Assembly: GCA_017459225.1 (NCBI GenBank)
Contig: JAFUDL010000377.1
Span: 1-5,913, forward strand
Reading direction: 5' to 3'
Source: Kiritimatiellia bacterium
GTDB taxonomy: Bacteria > Verrucomicrobiota > Kiritimatiellia > RFP12 > UBA1067
DNA length: 5,913 bases
Position 1 is the first letter of the stretch; each line of letters starts with the position of its first letter. Positions 1-4,901 of the stretch are shown here, piece after piece. The notes beneath the pieces were generated by a model. It was given only the letters and a program-made list of their open reading frames with translations, was not told the origin of the DNA and made no database searches. Position numbers and translations under genes: made by a program.

Positions 1-1258
1 GCGAACGAACTTGGACTTCAATCGTCTCTGACGTATCGTTGCGCACGATGCTCATCCCGCGCGGAAGGGCGGCAAGGATTGCCTCGGTTGATTTGGCAAT
101 CTGCTCATGATTTACATTGTGCGCGATGTTCATGCGGATTGCCAGTTCGGATGCAGTGTCGCCGTATGTTCTGAAGAGGACTTGTTCGACACCGCCTTCT
201 GCAACGGAAAAGTTTTGATTCCCAGATGCCAGATAAAAGTAGTGGCCGAACGGAACAGCATGCGCCCAGGGACTCCAGCGAAAACGGATGGTGCGGCGCG
301 GACTGAATCCGAGAAAGCGTTTTCGGCAGACGCCGGACTCGCCGTTCACTTCCATTTCTGCAGTTTCTGGTCCGCCCAATACGCGCAATAGAGACAAGAT
401 GGAAACGGCGGCTATCACCACCATTACAAGGAACACCGCTACACCGGCACATATTGGCAGGGCGGTTGCGCCCTTTGCAATGTACCTTACGAACATTACC
501 GTGAACCATGCCACCGTGGGGAACATGCAGAGTCCAAATAGGGAGAAGAAGAATAGCGCACGTTGCCTAGGCAGGGAATCGACGGTTACGGATGCATGGA
601 ATCCGTCTGATGTTTCGGTGAATGTGAGACGCTTGTCATTGAGGGCGGTTGTGACGACTCGGTCAAGGAGAACGTCGTGCGGTTCGTGCGGAAGGTCTTC
701 GACGATCTGGAATTCGTGGGCCACGCCGATCTTAATTGACCACTTAGCGGCTGATGCGAGAAGGCGGTCATACCATCCGCCGCCGTAGCCGAGGCGTTTG
801 CCGTCCTTTGTGAAGGCAAGTCCTGGGACAATCCACGCATCGACGTCCGATGGCTTCACAATCATCGCCTCGGCGGGTTCGAGAATATTCATCGGTCCGC
901 GCCGCAGGTCGGCGTTGGAAAGGCTCTTGAGCATCGCGAGCTCGTACGTCTCGCCGTTCCAGCGCGGGGCTACGACCTTGGCGCCGAGATCTATCAGCCA
1001 GCGTATGACGTCCGAAAGGTCTATTTCGTCCGGCGATGCGAGATATACGGCGACGATGTCGCCGCATTCGAACGGGTCAATCGTGGCTCTAATGTCGTCG
1101 TCTTCGATTAGTCTGGCGTAGATGATCTTCGCCGCGCGTTCGCGTTCCTCCGGGGAAAGCGCCCTGCGCCGCGCGCGCATCTGCCGCCTGATGTCGTCCT
1201 TTGTCTTCACGCTGACTTTTCTCTTAATGCTGATTTTCTTTAGATGTGTCCTTGGCAT
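1..1258 (-). CDS. 5-formyltetrahydrofolate cyclo-ligase fused to a two-TM membrane domain (C-terminus cut by window edge)
   Basis: Reading the minus strand from ATG 1258 gives 419 codons with no stop before the window edge. Residues about 17-204 are a 5-formyltetrahydrofolate cyclo-ligase (methenyl-THF synthetase; ATP-dependent conversion of 5-formyl-THF to 5,10-methenyl-THF, cytoplasmic one-carbon metabolism). Seen: the basic N-terminal helix (KTKDDIRRQMRARRRALS, 18-35), the signature PGLAFTKDGKRLGYGGGWYD (145-164), and the closing segment HEPHDVLLDRVVTT (191-204). Family members usually stop near here at about 180-200 residues. This one continues with two hydrophobic helices (about 234-257 and 266-291) and a soluble region (about 298-419+) that I do not recognise; its layout recalls small two-helix membrane proteins with a PH-like tail. 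No in-frame ATG, GTG or TTG at the junction would allow a separate second gene. The start is uncertain: ATG 1258 has no Shine-Dalgarno, while GTG 1210 (MKTKDDIR...) fits the family N-terminus better. Family call is strong; the fusion is seen but could hide a sequencing error. Confidence 0.85.
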   Translation of the reverse strand, partial: MPRTHLKKISIKRKVSVKTKDDIRRQMRARRRALSPEERERAAKIIYARLIEDDDIRATIDPFECGDIVAVYLASPDEIDLSDVIRWLIDLGAKVVAPRWNGETYELAMLKSLSNADLRRGPMNILEPAEAMIVKPSDVDAWIVPGLAFTKDGKRLGYGGGWYDRLLASAAKWSIKIGVAHEFQIVEDLPHEPHDVLLDRVVTTALNDKRLTFTETSDGFHASVTVDSLPRQRALFFFSLFGLCMFPTVAWFTVMFVRYIAKGATALPICAGVAVFLVMVVIAAVSILSLLRVLGGPETAEMEVNGESGVCRKRFLGFSPRRTIRFRWSPWAHAVPFGHYFYLASGNQNFSVAEGGVEQVLFRTYGDTASELAIRMNIAHNVNHEQIAKSTEAILAALPRGMSIVRNDTSETIEVQVRS

Positions 1259-1262
1259 CGTT

Positions 1263-1268
1263 ATTATA
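1263..1268 (-). promoter_or_regulatory. Candidate -10 box (TATAAT) for the cyclo-ligase fusion gene
   Basis: A perfect TATAAT reads on the minus strand at 1268-1263, only 4 nt before ATG 1258. No convincing -35 hexamer lies 16-18 bp upstream (the sequence there is a CT-rich run). Transcription from this box would begin at about 1256, just past ATG 1258, which argues that the used start may be GTG 1210, with a purine-rich leader before it. A chance match is possible. Confidence 0.35.
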
Positions 1269-1343
1269 CTAAAAATACGTCAGAGAGAGGAGATGGCCAT
1301 TGGTCACGATGGCCGATGTGCAGCTTGTCATAATAACAATCTT

Positions 1344-1425
1344 GGGGTCTGTCCCCGGGAGCACAAGGGAGCACAGCGGGACTGTCCCCATCAGAGAGGG
1401 AGCACAGCGGGACTGTCCCCATCAG
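1344..1425 (+). repeat. Left REP-like array: three GGGACTGTCCCC-type palindromes, two in a perfect 28-bp direct repeat
   Basis: Three short palindromes lie in the same orientation. The first, 1344-1356, is GGGGTCTGTCCCC. The other two sit inside a 28-bp sequence present twice without mismatch at 1367-1394 and 1398-1425 (period 31), each made of GGGAGCACAGC, then GGGACTGTCCCC, then ATCAG. A partial unit (GGGAGCACAA, 1357-1366) follows the first palindrome. The core is an inverted repeat around a central T (GGGAC-T-GTCCC). As single-stranded DNA it could fold as a GGG(G)/CCC(C) stem with an ACTGT loop. Such repeats next to a RAYT gene are its expected substrates (REP elements). The same core recurs on the other side of the transposase at 3079-3150. 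Confidence 0.85.
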
Positions 1426-1478
1426 CGACTGGCTAGAGGCCGTTCCCGCCGGCATAATTCTTGACAATCTTTTCACAT

Positions 1479-1506
1479 TTGTCTTGCCCAAAATGTGCGA
1501 TAATAT
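1479..1506 (+). promoter_or_regulatory. Weak candidate promoter of the transposase gene
   Basis: TTGTCT at 1479-1484 and TAATAT at 1501-1506, 16 bp apart, each match the sigma-70 hexamers at four of six positions (GATAAT at 1499-1504 is an overlapping alternative -10). Transcription would start near 1512 and give a leader of about 60 nt before ATG 1572. A perfect TTGACA at 1461-1466 has no partner at the right distance. The stretch is clearly more AT-rich than its surroundings, but the assignment is tentative. Confidence 0.25.
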
Positions 1507-1560
1507 TCATGTCTCGGCACGCATTGGGATGTGCCGTGTTTTACAGTAAGAACACAAGAA

Positions 1561-1564
1561 AGGA
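1561..1564 (+). promoter_or_regulatory. Ribosome binding site that sets the transposase start
   Basis: AGGA within GAAAGGAAA lies 7 nt before ATG 1572. It selects 1572 over the upstream in-frame codons at 1461 and 1509, whose extra N-terminal residues do not resemble the family. Confidence 0.7.
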
Positions 1565-1571
1565 AACGGCA

Positions 1572-2771
1572 ATGGCAAGGAAGAACAGGGTGTCAATACC
1601 CGACGCGGTCTACCACGTGACTACGCGCATCGCGCACAGGGCGATGCTGCTCGCCGGTGAAACGGTGAAAGACAGGATCATGGAGATCGTCTACAGCACG
1701 GCAATCTTCTCCGGCGTGGAGGTCTACGCATGGTGCATAATGGACAACCACATCCACATCCTCGTGCACGTGCCGAGGGTGCCCGGGGAGCTTTGGATCG
1801 ATGAAGGCCGAGAGCCTGATGCGTACGCGTTCGGCATGCGTCCGCCCGAGTGTCGCGAACCGATGTGGCCCAGCCCGCCACAGGGGACAGTCTCCCGGCC
1901 GCGGCCTGCCGTGGGCTTCATGCTCGACGACGACGAGTTCGTGGAGAGGCTCTCCGGCATCTATGGCCGCGAGCGAGCCGAGAGGAGGGTTGCCGGCTGG
2001 TGCAGGCTCGAGGAGGCGGGTTGCGCGGTGAGAGCCATGGCCGACAGGGAGCGCCTCTGCAGGCGCATGTACAACATATCGCAGTTCATGAAGACGCTGA
2101 AGGAACGCGTGACACACATATTCAACTCACCGCAGGGAAAGGCCAGGCACGAGGGTGCGCTGTGGCAGGGGCGCTTTCACAGCGGAGTCGAGGAACCGAC
2201 GGCGGCGGTTCTGGCGGTCGTCGCCGCCTACATTGAGTTCAATCCGGTTAAGGCGGGAATCGCCGACGCTCCCGGAAGCTGGCGCTGGAGCAGCTTCTCG
2301 TGCGCGCTTGGCGATGGTCCCCGCTCCGCCGTCTGCAGGCGGATGTACGAGAGGATGCTCGGCTGCCCGTGGGAGGAGGCCCGTGCGCACATGGAGGCGA
2401 TCTTTGCGGACAGGCTTCCGGATGACCTGACGCAGGAGAGCCTGCATGAGATATGCGAGCGCCATGCCGCGAAGGGGGATGTCGCGGAGCATGAGGCCCG
2501 GGGCCCGGTGGACGGATCACCGGCGGGCGGCGAAGGGGCGTGCGGCTACGGCGGAGAGACTGGCGGCGTGGCGCATGTGCCGCCACGCATCCGCGCCTCG
2601 CAGGCGATCCGCGTGACGCTGCACGTGTTCCGCGGAGCGTTCATAGGCTCGGTCGAGTTCGCGCGGCGCGCTCTTTCTCAGCTGCCCGACGGATTCCCGG
2701 CGCCAGGCACGCGCTCTGCGCGGATGTGCTCGGCGCTCCTGTGGGAAGTGCCGCCTGCGCGCGCCGCCTGA
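1572..2771 (+). CDS. REP-associated tyrosine transposase (RAYT, Y1/HUH family), long form
   Basis: A 399-residue single-strand transposase/nuclease of the TnpA_REP branch of the IS200/IS605-like Y1 superfamily, which cuts and joins REP hairpin DNA through a 5'-phosphotyrosine. Seen: N-terminal IPDAVYHVTTR (9-19); metal-binding HUH motif in MDNHIHILVH (57-66; H60, H62); helix MYNISQFMKTLKERVTHIFN (166-185); LWQGRF (197-202); catalytic-tyrosine segment YIEFNPVKAG (220-229; Y220 by comparison with E. coli TnpA_REP YIYINP); and WRWSSF (237-242). All core motifs are present, so it may be active. At 399 residues it is far longer than the 165-residue E. coli protein. There is an extended insert between HUH and the helix (about 67-165). 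Beyond residue 242 is an added region with a Gly/His-rich linker (about 305-340) and a final segment around FIGSVEF (357-363). Residues about 97-109 are encoded by REP-like sequence. REP-like arrays lie on both sides. It probably acts on these repeats; mobility of the gene itself is not shown. Confidence 0.9.
   Translation: MARKNRVSIPDAVYHVTTRIAHRAMLLAGETVKDRIMEIVYSTAIFSGVEVYAWCIMDNHIHILVHVPRVPGELWIDEGREPDAYAFGMRPPECREPMWPSPPQGTVSRPRPAVGFMLDDDEFVERLSGIYGRERAERRVAGWCRLEEAGCAVRAMADRERLCRRMYNISQFMKTLKERVTHIFNSPQGKARHEGALWQGRFHSGVEEPTAAVLAVVAAYIEFNPVKAGIADAPGSWRWSSFSCALGDGPRSAVCRRMYERMLGCPWEEARAHMEAIFADRLPDDLTQESLHEICERHAAKGDVAEHEARGPVDGSPAGGEGACGYGGETGGVAHVPPRIRASQAIRVTLHVFRGAFIGSVEFARRALSQLPDGFPAPGTRSARMCSALLWEVPPARAA
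1860..1896 (-). repeat. Degenerate inverted REP-like pair inside the transposase coding sequence
   Basis: On the minus strand 1896-1883 reads GGGAGACTGTCCCC, one base from the REP core, followed by a stretch that aligns with the second unit of the right array: TGGCG, then CTG, then CATCGG at 1865-1860, as in 3093-3111. In the coding frame this gives PMWPSPPQGTVS. The minus-strand right array, read in one frame, gives the similar RRWGQSPMGTVP. The copy is opposite in orientation to the seven flanking cores and keeps the reading frame open. Confidence 0.6.
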
Positions 2772-2867
2772 CGGCAGAGCAGCGGTTGGCGGACGTAGGA
2801 GACGTTACCGCCATATGCCGACAACTCGTCGAGGAGTCCCGGAAACCACACAGCATTCTCATCTGAA

Positions 2868-2890
2868 GCGTACGACAACGAGTCGTGCGC
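2868..2890 (+). terminator. Hairpin after the transposase, possible terminator
   Basis: Nine base pairs (2868-2876 with 2882-2890, one G-U wobble) enclose a 5-nt loop about 100 bp past the transposase stop. A TTTT run at 2898-2901 follows only after a G-rich gap, so it is a weak intrinsic terminator at best; it may just be a structured leftover. Confidence 0.3.
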
Positions 2891-3036
2891 AGGGGGCGTT
2901 TTGCCGCGGCATGGTGCAGAGGTGGTAAGAATGCCAGCTCATGGGCATATTGAGCCTTTGCAAGCCGGTGAAGAGCGCTGACGATGCTCAGATCGAATGG
3001 CGATCAAGTCAGAAGCAGGAAAGAAGATGCATTCGC

Positions 3037-3077
3037 CCTGTCGAATTTCCTGTCGAACTTCCGCATTCCGCATTCGC
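3037..3077. repeat. Short tandem duplications next to the right REP array
   Basis: CCTGTCGAATTT (3037-3048) is followed directly by CCTGTCGAACTT (3049-3060), 11 of 12 identical. Two copies of CCGCATT (3061-3067, 3068-3074) come next. GCATTCGC occurs both before (3029-3036) and at the end (3070-3077) of the block. Confidence 0.6.
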
Positions 3078-3078
3078 A

Positions 3079-3162
3079 GGGACTGTCCCCATTGGCGACT
3101 GTCCCCATCGGCGGTTGGGGACTGTCCCCAACTTTTTACTGGGACTGTCCACAACTTTTACT
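3079..3162 (+). repeat. Right REP-like array: four GGGACTGTCCCC-type palindromes
   Basis: Cores lie at 3079-3090 (GGGACTGTCCCC), 3095-3106 (GCGACTGTCCCC, one change), 3117-3129 (GGGGACTGTCCCC) and 3141-3150 (GGGACTGTCC, right side decayed). All are in the same orientation as the left array. The last two units share a flank (AACTTTTTACT at 3130-3140, AACTTTTACT at 3153-3162), so they form a 22-23 bp direct repeat. The flanks differ from those of the left array (GGGAGCACAGC), so two related repeat subtypes surround the transposase. Confidence 0.85.
3114..3137 (+). terminator. REP unit shaped as a rho-independent terminator
   Basis: GTTGGGGACTGTCCCCAAC (3114-3132) is a perfect 9-bp inverted repeat around one T. 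As RNA it folds as a 7-bp GTTGGGG/CCCCAAC stem with an ACTGT loop, followed at once by TTTTT (3133-3137). This matches an intrinsic terminator for plus-strand transcripts coming from the transposase side and would also limit antisense reading into the symporter gene. There is no matching A-run for the opposite direction. Confidence 0.5.
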
Positions 3163-3169
3163 CGCGGCG

Positions 3170-4756
3170 CTAGCGCACGGTCTCGGCGCCGAGGGCTGTG
3201 GACTGCTGCACCACGGTGGTCTTCTCGTAGCAGGCGAAAGCACCGTCTACGAGGTCCTTTGGCGGCTTGCGGCTGAAGAGGTTCACGATCGGCACAACCA
3301 CGAGTCCGCCCAGCATGGCGAGCGCGCCCGCGTTGATGGGCGACTTGAGAATGCCCGGCATCGCGTCGCGGCAGAAAACGCCGATGAGCGTGAAGGCAGG
3401 CGCAAGGATGAAGCATGCCCAGCACGAGGCCGCGGTGACCTTCTTCGAGTAGAGGGCGTAGAGGAAGGGCGCCAGGAACGCGCCTGCCATCGCGCCCCAG
3501 GAAACGCCCATCATCTGCGCGATGAAGGCGATGGGGCTTGTGCTCTTGTACTGCACGAGCGCGAGTATGGCGGAGATGGCGATGAACACAACGATGAGAA
3601 TGCGCATGCAGAGCACCTGGCTCTTGTCGCTCATCTTCTTAACCACCGTGCCGCGGATGAAGTCGATGGTGAGAGTGGAGGACGAGGTGATAACGAGCGA
3701 CGAGAGCGTGCTCATCGAGGCCGACAAGACGAGCACCACCACGAGGGCGATGAGCATGGGCGATAGGCCCTCTAGCATCTTCGGGATGATGGCGTCGAAG
3801 ACGACCCTTCCGTTCGCGGCGTAGAAGGACGGATCGTCGAAGAGCCGCCCGAATCCGCCGAGGAAATAGCATCCTCCGGCCACCACGAACGCGAAGAGCG
3901 TGGAGATCACGGTTCCCTTCTTGATGGAGCCCTCGTTTTTGATGGCGTAGAACTTCTGCACCATCTGCGGAAGGCCCCAGGTGCCGAGCGAAGTGAGGAT
4001 TACGACGAAGAGAAGGTTGAGCGGGTCGGGACCGAGGAACGACGTGAAGATGCCGGGTGTCGGCTCGCCGCCGGGGATCATCGCGGGGCCGGGAATGCGC
4101 GCAAGGCCGTCCATCGCCGCCGCGAGCCCGCCCTTGGATGCGAGCACCGCCCATATCACGGCCGCGATGCCCACGAGCATCACGAGGCCCTGGATGAAGT
4201 CGTTGATGGCGGTGGCCATGTAGCCGCCTGCGATCACGTAGACGGCGGTGAGCACGGACATGAGGACGATGCACCAGGCGTAGTCTATCTTGAACGCCAT
4301 TCCGAAGAGACGGGAGAGCCCGTTGTAGAGCGAGGCGGTGTATGGAATGAGGAAGACGAATATGATGGCCGCGGCCATGAGCTTTAGAGAAGGGCTACCG
4401 AAGCGCTTGGCGAAGAAGTCCGGCATCGTGGCGGAGTCGAGGTGCTGGGTCATGATGCGCGTTCGCCGGCCTAGAACAGCCCATGCGAGGAGCGATCCGA
4501 TGAGGGCGTTGCCTATGCCGGCCCAAGTGGCGGAGATTCCGTAGCGCCAGCCGAACTGTCCTGCATAGCCAACGAAGACGACGGCGGAAAAGTATGATGT
4601 GCCGTACGCGAATGCGGTGAGCCACGGGCCTACGGAACGGCCGCCGAGAACGAAGCCGTTGACGTCCGTGGCGTGCTTGCGGCAAGTCCAGCCGATCGCG
4701 AGCAGAACGGCGAAGTACGCGGCGAGAAGGAGCGTGTTTATCAGGATCTGGTTCAT
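3170..4756 (-). CDS. Sodium:solute symporter family (SSS) transporter
   Basis: A complete 528-residue inner-membrane protein of the SSS family (LeuT fold), which drives uptake of a small solute with the sodium gradient. Seen: N-terminal helix with IGWTCRKHATDVNGFVLGGR (21-40; the family's FxLGGRS loop), GGYMATAINDFIQG (177-190; the family's GGY...TD.iQG motif), SASMSTLSSLVITSSSTLTI (345-364, where SSS proteins place Ser/Thr ligands of the Na2 site), and hydrophobic segments throughout, consistent with about 13 helices. Length is normal. The substrate cannot be told: subfamilies for proline, sugars, sialic acid and others share these motifs. ATG 4756 is chosen because it starts the family-like N-terminus and has AAAGGA 11 nt upstream (4773-4768), a somewhat long spacing. 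It is divergent from the metallophosphoesterase gene and convergent with the transposase, with the right REP array directly after its stop. Confidence 0.92.
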   Translation of the reverse strand: MNQILINTLLLAAYFAVLLAIGWTCRKHATDVNGFVLGGRSVGPWLTAFAYGTSYFSAVVFVGYAGQFGWRYGISATWAGIGNALIGSLLAWAVLGRRTRIMTQHLDSATMPDFFAKRFGSPSLKLMAAAIIFVFLIPYTASLYNGLSRLFGMAFKIDYAWCIVLMSVLTAVYVIAGGYMATAINDFIQGLVMLVGIAAVIWAVLASKGGLAAAMDGLARIPGPAMIPGGEPTPGIFTSFLGPDPLNLLFVVILTSLGTWGLPQMVQKFYAIKNEGSIKKGTVISTLFAFVVAGGCYFLGGFGRLFDDPSFYAANGRVVFDAIIPKMLEGLSPMLIALVVVLVLSASMSTLSSLVITSSSTLTIDFIRGTVVKKMSDKSQVLCMRILIVVFIAISAILALVQYKSTSPIAFIAQMMGVSWGAMAGAFLAPFLYALYSKKVTAASCWACFILAPAFTLIGVFCRDAMPGILKSPINAGALAMLGGLVVVPIVNLFSRKPPKDLVDGAFACYEKTTVVQQSTALGAETVR

Positions 4757-4789
4757 TGTGTCTTATGTCCTTTAGATTGAAATGCGCGT

Positions 4790-4818
4790 AGTATATCAAA
4801 ACCAGCCCGCTCCGTCTA
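4790..4818 (-). promoter_or_regulatory. Candidate promoter of the symporter gene
   Basis: On the minus strand TAGACG (4818-4813) and TATACT (4795-4790) are spaced by 17 bp and match the sigma-70 hexamers at four and five positions. Transcription would begin near 4783, giving a leader of about 27 nt containing the AAAGGA ribosome binding site. Confidence 0.45.
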
Positions 4819-4852
4819 TGCCCTGTTGACGAATGTGAAATTGGAGCGAGAA

Positions 4853-4882
4853 TGGCACCTGGCACTAGGCACCAGATGCCAG
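4853..4882. repeat. Heptamer tandem repeat in the divergent promoter region
   Basis: Four consecutive 7-bp units starting at 4853, 4860, 4867 and 4874 read TGGCACC, TGGCACT, AGGCACC and AGATGCC. CTGGCA (4859-4864) also pairs with TGCCAG (4877-4882) as a 6-bp inverted repeat. The block overlaps the -35 position of the metallophosphoesterase promoter, so it could be a regulator site or simply a degraded repeat. Confidence 0.5.
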
Positions 4883-4894
4883 ACATGGTATAAT
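4866..4894 (+). promoter_or_regulatory. Candidate promoter of the metallophosphoesterase gene, possibly leaderless
   Basis: A perfect TATAAT at 4889-4894 has TAGGCA (4866-4871, four of six matches) 17 bp upstream. The -10 box ends 7 nt before ATG 4902, so transcription would start at or next to the A of the start codon. No Shine-Dalgarno sequence is visible before 4902. Confidence 0.5.
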
Positions 4895-4901
4895 GTGCGC
4901 C

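Larger units (their letters stand above)
1259..1571. other. Intergenic region between cyclo-ligase fusion and transposase
   Basis: This 313-bp divergent spacer has no supported gene. It holds the -10 box of the minus-strand gene, the left REP-like array (1344-1425), an AT-richer stretch from about 1453 with weak promoter-like boxes, and the ribosome binding site of the transposase. ORFs read through here are made of repeat sequence and lack coding signs. Confidence 0.7.
2772..3169. other. Intergenic region between convergent transposase and symporter genes
   Basis: No supported gene lies in these 398 bp. Open frames crossing it are antisense or repeat-derived. In order it holds: a stretch of transposase-like GC content after the stop, which might be decayed coding sequence; the hairpin at 2868-2890; a featureless stretch to about 3028; short tandem duplications (3037-3077); and the right REP-like array (3079-3162), which ends 7 bp before the symporter stop codon. 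Confidence 0.65.

Noticed and set aside
288..788. 166-codon plus-strand open frame, and the 105-509 minus-strand frame
   Set aside because: Both overlap the cyclo-ligase fusion in other frames and show no recognisable motif, while the fusion frame carries the cyclo-ligase signature and is open across the whole 1258 bp.
1344..1425. CRISPR array
   Set aside because: Only two perfect repeats 3 bp apart, with palindromic cores and no spacers of normal length; this is a REP-like array.
1461..1571. N-terminal extension of the transposase starting at 1461 or 1509
   Set aside because: The added residues do not look like the family, ATG 1509 sits just after a possible -10 box, and a good ribosome binding site precedes ATG 1572.
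2149..2190. Loss of the catalytic tyrosine, because LKERVTHIFN has Val where many relatives have Tyr
   Set aside because: Comparison with E. coli TnpA_REP places the catalytic tyrosine in the later YIxxNP segment, which is intact here (Y220).
2984..3766. 260-codon plus-strand open frame beginning in the right repeat array
   Set aside because: It is antisense to the symporter 3' half, has Arg/Glu/His/Asp-rich low-complexity composition and begins in repeat DNA.
4757..4901. Riboswitch or small RNA in the divergent spacer
   Set aside because: The spacer is only 145 bp with two promoters pointing outwards, and the predicted leaders are about 27 nt and 0 nt, too short for a riboswitch.
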